Positions 1 through 9,127 of a DNA stretch of 36,700 nucleotides are shown piece after piece. Location: positions 1-36,700 of the forward strand of contig WBXD01000007.1 in NCBI GenBank assembly GCA_008932935.1. Direction: 5' to 3'. Source of the DNA: Verrucomicrobiota bacterium (GTDB lineage Bacteria; Verrucomicrobiota; Verrucomicrobiia; Verrucomicrobiales; Akkermansiaceae). The notes under the pieces were generated by a model. That model was not told where the DNA came from, searched no databases, and saw nothing but the letters and a program-made list of their open reading frames with translations. The number at the start of each line of letters is the position of its first letter. The first letter of the stretch is position 1. Made by a program: the position numbers and the translations under genes.

Positions 1-3000
1 CTGGCCCTTTTCGCCGAAGAGTTCCTTGAACATATCTTGGAAGTTGAGACGCACCTGGGCAAAGGTCTCGGAGAACAGGCGCTGGGTTTCGGTGTTGATG
101 CGCTCGATCACTTCGAGCAATTCCGCTTTGGAATTGACGAGGTCGTCGTGCTGGTTGCGCAGAAAGGTGTGGCGCTCTTCGAGTTCCTCGAATTCCTCGA
201 TGGCATCGATGTTGACCGGTCCCATGGCATCTAGGCGGCGCTTGATGTCGCTGACGATGGATTCAACGAAGGCCCAGTCCGGCGCGCCGGTCATTTCACC
301 GGGCAGCTCCGCGAGGTCGTCGGCGCGGGTGGCATCGACGACCATGGTGGGCATTTCGTCGTCATGGATGTCCTCGGATTCCTCGCCAGTGACGAGCGTT
401 TGGCGACCGCTGCGGGATTGCAGGGCTTTTTGCGAGGCAATGCTATTGAGTAAGGCATGGGAGTCGGGCTCGAAGCTAGAGAGGTCCGTCTGATGGCGCT
501 CGCGGATCGTGTTGCTCAGGTGTTCGAGGTGCAGGTCGAGCTTGGTCGCGGCAATTTCCTCGCGGCCTTTTTGATCGGAAACCCGGGTGTGGTCACGACG
601 CAAGGTGGCGAGGGCGATTTCGGCGCTTTCGATGGTGTCCATCAGAATACTGCGGCCGCTGGAACGGATATCGATTTCGGCCTGGAGGTCATCGGCTTCG
701 GCGCGGTGGGTCTCGCATTCCTCGGCCAGGCGGGCGTTTTCGGCGATAGCGGCTTCGATGCGTTGGTCGAAGGAGGCGATTTCGGTTTCGCGGCGGATCG
801 AGATTTCGCGCAGTTCGGCCAGGCGCGCCTCCATCGGCTTCTGCTGGGCTTCCGCGGCTTGTTTGGCGCGGCTTTCCACGGCGAGGACGGTGCGGATTTC
901 GTTGAGGGTTTCGGCGAGTTCGCGTTCGCGGTGGGCAGCGGAGTCCGCCTCGGACTGGCAGCGGCGGCTCTCGGTTTCGAGGGCTTCGAGGCGTTCGCGG
1001 GCCGTTTCGAGTTCGGCCTCGAGGTGGAGGCGGCTGGCGCTGGCGGCGAGTTCGCGTTGCTCGAGTTCGCCGCGTTCCCAGCGGTTGTTTTCCAGCTTGG
1101 TCTCAAAACTTTCCACCTCGCGGGTGGCGAGGCTGAGTTGGCCTTGCAGGGTGGACATATCGACTTTTTGGCGTTGCAGCCGTTCGCGGGACAATTCGAC
1201 TTCCTCGCGGAGCTCCTCGAGGCGCGCTTCCAAGCGGAGCACCCGGGTGCGGGCGGTTTCGTCAGCATCGCTTAGATCGGCGACTTCCGCAATGAGGGCG
1301 CGCACTTCGTTGCCGCGCTCCAGCACCGAGGTGCTGCCTTCGGAAGCCACGCCGCCGCGCAGCATGCCCTCGCCGCCTAACAACTCGCCTGCAGTGGTGG
1401 CGAAGGTCGTGCTGGGAAGGCTGGGGCGGAGGCGCAGGGCGGTGGCCAGATCGGGGACGATGAGGACGTTGTCGAGCAGGCGGGTGATGACTGCGGCGAC
1501 GCGTGTATCGGATTTGACGCGGTCCATGGCCCAGGCGATGGCCCCGTCGGGGAGGGTTTCGACCTGGGTGGCTTGGGCATGGCCGACGAACGTCTGTGGC
1601 AGGACTGCGGCGAGGCCGAGTTTTTTCTCGGTGAGGCGTTGGATGATGGTCTCGGCGACCTCCTCATCGCGGACCAGCACGGCTTGGAGGTGGGCGCCGA
1701 GGGCGGCCTCGATGGCGCGGGCGCAGGTGTTGTCGGCCTCGATGAAGGAGGCGAGCACGCCGTGGATGGCGGGCTTGAAGTGAGCGGGTTGGTCGAGGCC
1801 GGCGAGGACCTTTTGGGTGCCCTTGGCGAAGCCTTCGCCGCTTTCGACGAGTTGGCGCACCGCGTCGAGACGTGCGGCGCGTTGGGCGAGGATTTTATTG
1901 GCGGCGGTGGCGGCGCTACGGGCGGCGTCGAGGTCGCCGCGGGTGTGTTGGTAGGCACGTTCGGCGGCATGGAATGTTTCCTCGAGGGAGCCGAGTTGGG
2001 AGGCGGTCACTTCGACGTCACCGGCGATGCGGGAGTGCTCGGAGCGGAATTCTTCGAGTTCGAGGTTGAGGCGCTGCTCTTCGTCGGCGAGTTGGCGGGC
2101 GCGGTCGCGGCTGCCTTCAAGTTGGGCGAGAGCGCTTTCAATTTTCGCCTGCATGGTGGCGATGAGGGTTTGGCAGCGGGTCGCCTCACCGCGGTTTTCG
2201 CGCAATGAGGCTTCGATGCGATCGCGTTCGTCGCGGGTTGAGCGGGTGTGGGATTCCTGGCCGGCGAGCAAAATCTCCTGTTCGGCAATGCGCCGGGTGA
2301 GTTGGTCCAGCGCCTCAGTGGCGGAGTTGACCTCCCATTGCTGTTGCGCGAGCTTTTCGCGGGTGGCGTGGATTTCCTCGTGGTTTTGGCGGATGCGCGA
2401 CTCGAGTTCGGCTTTGCGTTCCTCGTTGAAGGCGGCGCGGCCGGCGGCGGAGTTGAGGGCGTTGCGGTGTTCGTTGAGGTGTTGGCGTAGCTCGGCGAGT
2501 TCGCCTTCGAAGGTGCGAGCGGCAGCGCGGGCTTGGGCGACGGCTTCCTCGCGGGCTGGTAGCTGGCGTTCCAACTCGCTATCGCGTACTTCCAAGCCGC
2601 GGATCGACACGGTCAATTCGGCGCGCTCGGCGCTCAGTTCGGTGAAACGTTTGTGGCCCAGATGGGTGTCGAGCACCCGCACATCGGCGGCGAGCGCTTG
2701 GTAGCGGCGGGCTTTAGCCACTTGGCGGCGCAGCGAATTCATGCGTCGCTCCTGTTCGGCGAGCACATCGGACACGCGCAGCAAGTTCGCCTCGGTGTAC
2801 TCGAGTTTGCGCAGGGCCTCCTTTTTTTCGCGTTTGAATTTGGTGATGCCGGCGGCTTCTTCGAACACCGCGCGGCGCTCCTCGGGTTTGGAGGAGAGGA
2901 TTTGGTCGATTTGGCCCTGGGCCATGATCGAGTAGGCGGTGCGGCCGATGCCCGTGTCCATGAATAGGTCGTGGATGTCCTTGAGCCGGCAGAGCGTGCC

Positions 3001-3345
3001 GTTGATCCGGTATTCCGAGCGGCCATCGCGAAACACCCGCCGGCCAATCGCCACTTCGTTGAACGCCACTTTGAGCAGCGCTTCGCAATCCGCCATGGTG
3101 AGGATGACTTCAGCCATGCCCATGGGTTTGCGCTTTTCGGTGCCGTTGAAAATCACGTCGGCCATTTCGCCACCGCGCAGGGCTTTGGCGGAGGTTTCGC
3201 CCAGCACCCAGCGGATCGCGTCCACCACGTTGCTCTTGCCGCAACCGTTGGGGCCGACGATGCCGGTGACACCTTGGGCAAATTCCAGCACCGTTTTATC
3301 GGCGAATGACTTGAAGCCGTGAATTTCCAGAGTCTTTAGATACAT
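1..3345 (-). CDS. smc: Chromosome segregation ATPase Smc, C-terminus beyond window
   Basis: Structural maintenance of chromosomes ATPase, which forms the condensin-like ring that compacts and segregates the chromosome with ScpA and ScpB. The reading frame is open from the ATG at 3345 to the window edge (1115 codons), so the ORF track lists only shadow frames here. The N-terminus reads MYLKTLEIHGFKSFADKT, followed by the Walker A motif GPNGCGKSN (about residues 31-39) and the Q-loop region IMAQGQIDQILSSKPEERR. Two long Glu/Arg/Ala-rich coiled-coil arms flank a globular hinge at roughly residues 520-670. The sequence stops at MFKELFGEKGQ, so the signature LSGGE and Walker B motifs lie outside the window, probably within the next 100-150 residues. 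No Shine-Dalgarno sequence is visible before the start. It is the first gene of its own transcription unit. The long plus-strand ORFs here are shadows of this gene. Confidence 0.97.
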   Translation of the reverse strand, partial: MYLKTLEIHGFKSFADKTVLEFAQGVTGIVGPNGCGKSNVVDAIRWVLGETSAKALRGGEMADVIFNGTEKRKPMGMAEVILTMADCEALLKVAFNEVAIGRRVFRDGRSEYRINGTLCRLKDIHDLFMDTGIGRTAYSIMAQGQIDQILSSKPEERRAVFEEAAGITKFKREKKEALRKLEYTEANLLRVSDVLAEQERRMNSLRRQVAKARRYQALAADVRVLDTHLGHKRFTELSAERAELTVSIRGLEVRDSELERQLPAREEAVAQARAAARTFEGELAELRQHLNEHRNALNSAAGRAAFNEERKAELESRIRQNHEEIHATREKLAQQQWEVNSATEALDQLTRRIAEQEILLAGQESHTRSTRDERDRIEASLRENRGEATRCQTLIATMQAKIESALAQLEGSRDRARQLADEEQRLNLELEEFRSEHSRIAGDVEVTASQLGSLEETFHAAERAYQHTRGDLDAARSAATAANKILAQRAARLDAVRQLVESGEGFAKGTQKVLAGLDQPAHFKPAIHGVLASFIEADNTCARAIEAALGAHLQAVLVRDEEVAETIIQRLTEKKLGLAAVLPQTFVGHAQATQVETLPDGAIAWAMDRVKSDTRVAAVITRLLDNVLIVPDLATALRLRPSLPSTTFATTAGELLGGEGMLRGGVASEGSTSVLERGNEVRALIAEVADLSDADETARTRVLRLEARLEELREEVELSRERLQRQKVDMSTLQGQLSLATREVESFETKLENNRWERGELEQRELAASASRLHLEAELETARERLEALETESRRCQSEADSAAHRERELAETLNEIRTVLAVESRAKQAAEAQQKPMEARLAELREISIRRETEIASFDQRIEAAIAENARLAEECETHRAEADDLQAEIDIRSSGRSILMDTIESAEIALATLRRDHTRVSDQKGREEIAATKLDLHLEHLSNTIRERHQTDLSSFEPDSHALLNSIASQKALQSRSGRQTLVTGEESEDIHDDEMPTMVVDATRADDLAELPGEMTGAPDWAFVESIVSDIKRRLDAMGPVNIDAIEEFEELEERHTFLRNQHDDLVNSKAELLEVIERINTETQRLFSETFAQVRLNFQDMFKELFGEKGQ

Positions 3346-3534
3346 GTTGAGGGGATGGGTTGGAGGGGAAAAGCAATGGGCCTGCACAACGCTAGCCAAG
3401 CCCTCCGCCTCCGCAATCCGAAATGACAATTTTAACCAAATATCGCGTCATCACCTCGCTAGTGATACAATATGTGGTAGTTGGTGGTATTTTGGAAAAC
3501 TGAAGGATGTTGCGTTTTCCAATGATCATTTAGG
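3346..3534. other. Intergenic spacer between smc start and the small membrane protein
   Basis: A spacer of 189 bases that is clearly richer in A and T than its surroundings. It must hold the smc promoter (minus strand) and the end of the manA/membrane-protein transcript. It contains a perfect 9-bp inverted repeat, listed separately. No convincing -35/-10 pair or ORF could be assigned. Confidence 0.5.
3492..3522. repeat. Perfect 9-bp inverted repeat, possible terminator or operator
   Basis: TTGGAAAAC and GTTTTCCAA form perfectly complementary arms separated by 13 bases. The repeat starts 13 bases past the stop codon of the small membrane protein on the minus strand, so it may form a transcript-end hairpin. 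No T-run follows in that direction, so a protein-binding site for the smc promoter region is equally possible. Confidence 0.45.
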
Positions 3535-3927
3535 CTAATCCTCGTGTTCCGAGGCGAGCAGCTTGCGTTTTTTTTCTGCGAAGAGGGCGCGGACGATCCC
3601 GATGAGCAGCAGGATGCAGGGGATAGCCACCGCCGATTGCAACAGGGGTGCCGGCCCGGGCGGGCCCTTGTCTAGCAAAACGGCCGGCAGTGCAGCGAGG
3701 TTCTCGATGCCGCGGGAGCTGCCCATCAGAGCCATGACGCCGGCGCCGATGATGCCGTGCCAACGATTGCGCAGGGCAAACAAGCCGCAAATGAGCAAAC
3801 CGCCACCAAGGGTCAGTGCCTCGGTTAGGAAAGCGTACGACGCGGGTTTCTCCAAAAGCAGTGTGGCGGCGAGGCCGAGCGCGATAATGACGAACCCGGC
3901 GAGGAAAATTGGAATGCGCATGGGCAA
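3535..3927 (-). CDS. Small four-helix integral membrane protein, unknown function
   Basis: A 130-residue hydrophobic protein that I do not recognise as a named family. Four likely transmembrane segments can be read: IPIFLAGFVIIALGLAATLL, the stretch around TLGGGLLICGLFAL, GIIGAGVMALMG, and LLQSAVAIPCILLLIGIVRAL. A short basic-then-acidic cytoplasmic tail (EKKRKLLASEHED) ends it. The start codon lies 7 bases beyond the manA stop on the same strand, so it is almost certainly co-transcribed with manA. An internal ATG two codons later (MRIP...) is an equally acceptable start. Neither shows a ribosome binding site. Nothing in the sequence links it to mannose metabolism beyond the shared operon. 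Confidence 0.8.
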   Translation of the reverse strand: MPMRIPIFLAGFVIIALGLAATLLLEKPASYAFLTEALTLGGGLLICGLFALRNRWHGIIGAGVMALMGSSRGIENLAALPAVLLDKGPPGPAPLLQSAVAIPCILLLIGIVRALFAEKKRKLLASEHED

Positions 3928-3934
3928 AGGGGGC

Positions 3935-4870
3935 TTACGGCAGGGTCACCTGCAGGATGCACGCGGATTGTTGGGCAAGCAAGGGCGAGGCCTTGCGCGG
4001 CAGCAACAGGAACTGGCCTTTGGTGAAGCGGCGGCCGCCGGCACTCACCAGCACGCCGTCTACTAGCACCACGATGGAAAATCGCGCGGCCTGGGGATTG
4101 GCGATGGAGTCGCCGGGGGCGAGCATTTTGCGCATGGTTTTAAAATACCGGCAGGTGGCCAGCGTCTCGCCCTGTGGCACATCCATGGTGGGTTGGTGGT
4201 CGTTGAAGTCGATGCTAGCGAGCGATTCTGGGAGGTGGAGTTGGCGGGGTTTGCCATCGAGGCCGCAGCGGTTCCAATCGAACACGCGGTAGGTGGTATC
4301 GGAGTTTTGTTGGATTTCGTGGATGAGAAACCCAGCGCCGATGGCATGCAGGCGGCCCGATTCGATCAGGATGGAGTCGCCGGGCCGGGGCGTGAGAGCG
4401 TGGATACAATCCGCGAGCGAGCCCTCGCCGATGGCCCGTTGGAAGTCCTCACGGGTCACTCCGGCCTTGAGTCCGACGTAGAGTTTGGCCCCTGCGGCGC
4501 AATCCGCTATGTACCACATCTCGGTCTTGGGTTCACCGCCGAGGCTCGCGGCGAGTTGGGCGGGCGGATGGACCTGTAGCGAAAGGTCATCACGGGCATC
4601 GAGTACTTTGATTAGCAGCGGGAAGCGCGGCTGCGCCTCGTAGCCCTCGCCGAACAACTCCTCGCGCCGTTCACTCCAGAGTTGATGCAAGGACCGCCCG
4701 GCCAACGCCCCCTCGTCCACCACCGATTGCTCCGAGGCACGGTCTACAATCTCCCATGACTCGCCATACGGACGCTCCGGCGCGGGCAGCACGCGGCCAT
4801 AGACGCGCTCCATTTCGCGTCCTCCCCACACCCGTTCCATATAAATGGGTTTGAATGTCAGCGGCTCCAT
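3935..4870 (-). CDS. manA: Mannose-6-phosphate isomerase, class I (short bacterial form)
   Basis: Zinc-dependent isomerase interconverting mannose 6-phosphate and fructose 6-phosphate, linking glycolysis to GDP-mannose and surface-polysaccharide precursors. The 311-residue length fits the short Bacillus-type enzymes. Family motifs are intact: the start TFKPIYMERVWGG, the metal-binding QVHPP (99-103), KTEMWYI (115-121), the catalytic HAIGAG (175-180) and QQNSDTTYRVFDWNR (187-201). A second cupin-like half ends in LLLPRKASPL. The minus-strand start at 4870 has only a weak GGTGAG upstream. The following small membrane protein begins 7 bases after its stop, so they form a two-gene operon. It is probably unrelated to the polyketide locus, though mannose could feed a glycosyl donor. 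Confidence 0.94.
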   Translation of the reverse strand: MEPLTFKPIYMERVWGGREMERVYGRVLPAPERPYGESWEIVDRASEQSVVDEGALAGRSLHQLWSERREELFGEGYEAQPRFPLLIKVLDARDDLSLQVHPPAQLAASLGGEPKTEMWYIADCAAGAKLYVGLKAGVTREDFQRAIGEGSLADCIHALTPRPGDSILIESGRLHAIGAGFLIHEIQQNSDTTYRVFDWNRCGLDGKPRQLHLPESLASIDFNDHQPTMDVPQGETLATCRYFKTMRKMLAPGDSIANPQAARFSIVVLVDGVLVSAGGRRFTKGQFLLLPRKASPLLAQQSACILQVTLP

Positions 4871-4998
4871 GGCCCACTTGATATCTCACCCGGCCGCCTC
4901 TGACAAGCGGCGAAATAATCCCCGTGATGGATGAACTAATTCTTGAGAACCCCAGCCCAGCCGCTTGGGGCGCTCAGCCTAACGCGCGGGCCGTGGCC

Positions 4999-7900
4999 TC
5001 ACAATACCGAAGACGGCCTGCCTTTGATCAGCAGGAGCAGGGCCGGCAGCACAATGAGTGTGAGCGGCAGTTGGGCGAGAAGGCCGGCGGTGATGGCAAT
5101 GGCGAGCGGTTGCTGCATGGCGCTGCCTTGGCCGATACCGAGGGCGAGAGGTAGCAATGCCAGGATGGCGGCGAAGGTGGTCATGGCGATTGGCCGCATG
5201 CGGTTCTTGCCGGCGAGCACGAGGCATTCGCTGAAATCACACTCCCGGCCCACGGCGGCGCTAGCCAGTTCGCTGACTTCCGAAACGAAGAAGATGGCCA
5301 CTTCGCCGACGATGCCGAGCACCATGGTCATGCCCATGATAGAGGTGATGTTCAGTTCGGTGGCGGTGAGCCAGAGGCCGAGAAATACGGCGGGCAGAGC
5401 GAGCAGAGGCGTGGCCAGCATGGCCAAGGCGACGCGGAAACTTTCATACAGGAAGAGCAGCAGCAGGAAGACCAGAACGATGGCGGCGATCATCACCACG
5501 AGCATGCCGCGAAATGCGATGCGCTGCTGTTCATACAACCCGCCCAGGCTGTAATAGACTCCGGTGGGAAGTAGGTCGCCATTATCTAACATGAGCTTGA
5601 CGTCGGCGAGCGTCGAGCCAAGGTCGCGTCCGGTGATACGTGCGGTCACTGCGGCCATGCGTTTGAGATCCTCGCGGTTGATTTCGGGCTGGCCGGTGAC
5701 AGTTTTGATAGTGGCAACACGGCTCAGCGGCACGAGGTGGCCGTCGGGAGCACGGAGTTGAAACTCCCGCAAGTCGCGAGCGCTGCGACGCGTGTTTTTC
5801 GGCGTCCACACCCGGACGCCAACCAGCTTCGGCCCGCGCAGGACGTTGGTGGTGAGGTTGCCAGCAAGGAAATCGTCCAGCCAACTGGTGATTTCCGCGC
5901 TGTCGAGGCCATCGAGGGCGGCCTTCACGCGGTCCACCTCGACGATGAGAGCGTCCCCGGCGGGAATGATGCCATTTTTCACGCCGACGACGCCGTTGAT
6001 GCGGGCGAGGGCCTCGGCGACCTTCGGAGCGGTATCGAGCAGGAGTTGTGCATCGTCGGTGAAGAGCTTGATCTCGATGGGCTGCGGCACGGCGGTTAGG
6101 TCGCCTATCAGATCTTCCATCAATTGCAGCAGCTCGACCTCAAGCCCCGGTACACTCGCTCCGATCTGCCCGCGCACGTCGTTCATGATCGCGTCGATGG
6201 AGCGGCGGGGCAACGGCTTGAGCCGCACGAAAAAGTCGCCGATGTTAGCCTCGCTCAAGCCACCACCGAGCTGCAGGCCGGTGCGCCGCGAGTAGGTGGC
6301 CACTTCCGGGGTTGTTTGTAGGATGGCTTCGATTTGCACGAGCCAGCGGTCCGTCTCGGTGAGCGAGGTGCCGGGCGCCGCGACGTAATCGAGAATGAAT
6401 CCGCCCTCGTCCATAGTCGGCATGAAGCCGGAGCCGACGCGAGACGAGGCGAACCAACCGGACCCGGCAAGCAGCAGCATGCCGATAACAATGAGCCATG
6501 GGTGCGCGAGAACCCGGCGCATGAGCCGCTCGTAGCCGCGATGCACCCAGCGGGTGAACGCGCCGCCCTCCGCCTGCTCAGCGTCCTTTTTGCCCAACAA
6601 TTTTCCCGCTAGGATCGGCACTGCGAGCCAAGCGATGAGGAACGACAAAATCAGGCTGGCAGCCATCGTGAGCGAGAGGGCTTTGAAGAAAGCGCCGGTC
6701 ACGCCGCTTAGAAACGCGAGTGGCAGGAAAATGATAATCGTCGAGGCGGACGAGCCGGCGAGCGGCCGGGTGAACTCAGCGGTGGCGAGGATGACCCGCT
6801 CGTACTCATGGCCGGAGCCGCCGCGCAGACGCCGCACGATGTGTTCCACCATCACTATCGAGTCGTCGATGATGAGGCCCACGGCAGCCGCCATACCGCC
6901 GAGGGTCATGATGTTAAAGCTCATGCCGAGGACTTTGAGCAACAGAATGGTGGCGGCGAGCGATGCTGGTAGCGCCAGCAACGCGATGAGGGTGATCTTC
7001 CAGTTGCGCAGGAACGCGAAGAGAACGAACGCCGCGAGTGCCGCGCCGATGAGTACGGCATCACTCACACTTTTGGCGGAGGCTACTATCAGGTCGCTCT
7101 GGTCGTACCATTGCGACAGCTTGATACCCGCCGGAAGTTTGTCGCCGAGGCCGGCGAGTTGTGCTTTCGCGTCGGCGGCGATTTGCACCGTGTTGGCACC
7201 GGGCTGCTGATAGATCTGGAAAATAACCGCGTCGCGGCCATCGGCGGTCACTCGGATGAATTGCGGTGCGGTGTCGTCGCGAACCTCGGCCACATCTTTG
7301 ACGCGCAGCACCCCGTTAGTGCCCGAGCGCAAGATGCAGCCGGCGATTTCTTCCAGGCTTTTGAAGCGGGTGTCGGAAACCACCAGGTAGAGTTTGTTGT
7401 GATCCTGCATGTGGCCCACGGCATGCAGCACGTTAGAGGCGGAGAGTTCCTTGGCCACCTCGCCGATCGTTAGGCCGAACGACTGGAGCTTGGCCGGATC
7501 CACGATCACCCGGTATTCCTCACTTGCGCCGCCCTGCACCGTGATTTTAGCGACGCCCGGGATGGTCGAGAGGATCGGGCGGAGCTGGTAGAGCGCAAAG
7601 TCGCGCAACTCGACGAGGCAGCGGGATGGCGACGTCAAGCTGTAGGCAATGGCCGGAAACACCGTCGGGTCCATCCGCGCCACCTCGAAGGTGGTTCCCG
7701 GCGGCAAACTCGGCAGCACCCGGGTCAGCTCGCTCTGCGCCTGCAGCAACGCCTGCACCATGTCTGCGCCCCAGTCGAAGGTCACCGAAATCTCGTTGCT
7801 CCCGCGGCTGGTCGTCGAGCGGATGTGGCGCACGCCTGGAATGGCTCGCAAGGCCTCCTCGACCGGATAGGTCACTTCCACTGCCATGCGCTCGGCCGGC

Positions 7901-8061
7901 CGGTTTCCGGCATCGACACTCACCCGGACACGCGGGAAATGGACGTGCGGGAAAAGCGCGACGGGCAGGTTCCAGCCGCTCACGGCGCCGCCAATGGCCA
8001 GCACGATGATGAGGAAGAGAATCGAGCGTGCGTGAGACTGCGCCCAGCGGGTGAAGTTCAT
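4999..8061 (-). CDS. RND-family efflux pump, inner-membrane transporter
   Basis: Proton-driven resistance-nodulation-division exporter, the inner-membrane part of a tripartite pump that also needs the adaptor and TolC-like protein encoded just upstream. The length of 1020 residues matches the family. Both repeated halves are visible: a first helix followed by LPVALFPHVHFPRVRVSV, two large periplasmic loops, and two six-helix bundles. The helix-4 proton-relay segment reads VGLIIDDSIVMVEH, with D399 and D400 as in AcrB. The helix-10 position that is lysine in AcrB is glutamate here (GIVGEVAIFFV, E920), as in CusA-like metal pumps. The conserved MRPIAMTTFAAILALLPLALG follows. The start lies 16 bases after the adaptor stop, so it is the last gene of the operon. 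The substrate cannot be read from sequence; the linked glycosyltransferase suggests a lipid or glycolipid. Confidence 0.95.
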   Translation of the reverse strand: MNFTRWAQSHARSILFLIIVLAIGGAVSGWNLPVALFPHVHFPRVRVSVDAGNRPAERMAVEVTYPVEEALRAIPGVRHIRSTTSRGSNEISVTFDWGADMVQALLQAQSELTRVLPSLPPGTTFEVARMDPTVFPAIAYSLTSPSRCLVELRDFALYQLRPILSTIPGVAKITVQGGASEEYRVIVDPAKLQSFGLTIGEVAKELSASNVLHAVGHMQDHNKLYLVVSDTRFKSLEEIAGCILRSGTNGVLRVKDVAEVRDDTAPQFIRVTADGRDAVIFQIYQQPGANTVQIAADAKAQLAGLGDKLPAGIKLSQWYDQSDLIVASAKSVSDAVLIGAALAAFVLFAFLRNWKITLIALLALPASLAATILLLKVLGMSFNIMTLGGMAAAVGLIIDDSIVMVEHIVRRLRGGSGHEYERVILATAEFTRPLAGSSASTIIIFLPLAFLSGVTGAFFKALSLTMAASLILSFLIAWLAVPILAGKLLGKKDAEQAEGGAFTRWVHRGYERLMRRVLAHPWLIVIGMLLLAGSGWFASSRVGSGFMPTMDEGGFILDYVAAPGTSLTETDRWLVQIEAILQTTPEVATYSRRTGLQLGGGLSEANIGDFFVRLKPLPRRSIDAIMNDVRGQIGASVPGLEVELLQLMEDLIGDLTAVPQPIEIKLFTDDAQLLLDTAPKVAEALARINGVVGVKNGIIPAGDALIVEVDRVKAALDGLDSAEITSWLDDFLAGNLTTNVLRGPKLVGVRVWTPKNTRRSARDLREFQLRAPDGHLVPLSRVATIKTVTGQPEINREDLKRMAAVTARITGRDLGSTLADVKLMLDNGDLLPTGVYYSLGGLYEQQRIAFRGMLVVMIAAIVLVFLLLLFLYESFRVALAMLATPLLALPAVFLGLWLTATELNITSIMGMTMVLGIVGEVAIFFVSEVSELASAAVGRECDFSECLVLAGKNRMRPIAMTTFAAILALLPLALGIGQGSAMQQPLAIAITAGLLAQLPLTLIVLPALLLLIKGRPSSVL

Positions 8062-8077
8062 GGCGGGGAGAAATTTA

Positions 8078-9127
8078 TCACTCGGAGCGGCGGACGAGCA
8101 TGCCGTCCTGGAGTTGATAGTTGCCGGTGGTGACCACCTCGTCGCCGCCGCGGAGGGTGGCGCCGGACACCTCGGTTAGGACAGCGGTCTCCAAGCCAGT
8201 GGTCACTTGGTGTTTCACGGCGTGGCCGTCGCAAACGGTGAAAAGAACCGGGCCGTCATCGTCGGGCAGGATGGCCTCGCGCGGAACGACGAAGGCGTCC
8301 TTTTCCTCGACGCGGATATTGCCGCACACATAGCCATTGAGGAGCAGCGGCAGATCTGGAGGCACGGTCACGATGGTATCCACCAGCCGGGTTTGCGGAT
8401 TCACCCGCCGTGTGACCAAGCGAATGGCACCGCGGCCATCCACCCCATCCTGATTGACGGCGTGGAGGCTGACAATTTGTCCTGCATGCAGCCGTGCGGC
8501 ATTCGCGGGTTCCACTCCCAGGAGAACTTCGATCTTGTGGGCCGGCACGAGTGCCAGCAGCGGCGCACCAGCCGGGACGATCTGTCCGATGTGCACGTCA
8601 ACCGAGGCCAGTAGACCGCTGAGCTCGGCCTTGAGGGTGCTGCGCTCGCCAGCGCCGCGAGCGATGAGGCTGCTGAGTTTTGCGGCGGCGTCGCGGGCGG
8701 TCTGGCGTGCCAGTTGCAGGTCCTGGTTGATGGCCAACTGCATCTCAAAGCGCCTTGCAGTTTGCTCGAGCTGGCGCTGCGCAGACTCGGCGGCGGATGT
8801 GGCCTGGGCGAGCTGCAATTGCGTGTCAGGGCTGGGCTCGACCACGATGAGTGGCTGGCCCTCCTGCACCGACTCGCCCGCCGAGACGAGCAAGCGCATG
8901 ACCGTGCTTTCATATTGCACCGAGACGCCCACCAGTTCGCTGGGTTGCGCCACCACCGTGCCGTATGCGGTTAGAGTCGCGGCGATAAGCTCCTTGCCGA
9001 GCTTGACGGTCTTGACAGTGGCGGTGGGTGTGACCTCGTCCGCCGCCTTTTCCGCAGAGGGTCCGCTGCGGTGGCAGGCGCTTATCGCGAGGACGAGGGC
9101 GAGGAGCGTTAATGGAGATCGTGTCAT
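8078..9127 (-). CDS. RND periplasmic adaptor lipoprotein (HlyD/AcrA family)
   Basis: Membrane-fusion protein that bridges the RND pump and the outer-membrane channel. The N-terminus is a lipoprotein signal with lipobox ISAC (lipidated Cys18), anchoring it in the inner membrane. A first biotinyl/lipoyl half (SAGESVQEGQPLIVVEPSP) leads into a short coiled-coil hairpin (about residues 100-160). The second lipoyl half follows (GLLASVDVHIGQIVPAGAPL), then a beta-barrel and membrane-proximal domain ending in LQDGMLVRRSE. At 349 residues it is at the usual size. Its ATG overlaps the TGA of the TolC-like gene by four bases (ATGA), indicating translational coupling. The pump gene follows 16 bases later. 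Confidence 0.93.
   Translation of the reverse strand: MTRSPLTLLALVLAISACHRSGPSAEKAADEVTPTATVKTVKLGKELIAATLTAYGTVVAQPSELVGVSVQYESTVMRLLVSAGESVQEGQPLIVVEPSPDTQLQLAQATSAAESAQRQLEQTARRFEMQLAINQDLQLARQTARDAAAKLSSLIARGAGERSTLKAELSGLLASVDVHIGQIVPAGAPLLALVPAHKIEVLLGVEPANAARLHAGQIVSLHAVNQDGVDGRGAIRLVTRRVNPQTRLVDTIVTVPPDLPLLLNGYVCGNIRVEEKDAFVVPREAILPDDDGPVLFTVCDGHAVKHQVTTGLETAVLTEVSGATLRGGDEVVTTGNYQLQDGMLVRRSE

Noticed and set aside
457-2704. Long plus-strand ORFs (272, 398, 211 and 225 residues) opposite smc
   Set aside because: They are antisense shadows of the high-GC smc coiled-coil region: low-complexity Ser/Arg or Gly/Phe/Ala-rich translations with no family features.
4999-8061. Heavy-metal (Czc/Cus) efflux system
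   Set aside because: E920 is CusA-like, but the DD pair in helix 4, lack of visible Met/His metal-binding clusters and the linkage to a glycosyltransferase do not support metal efflux.
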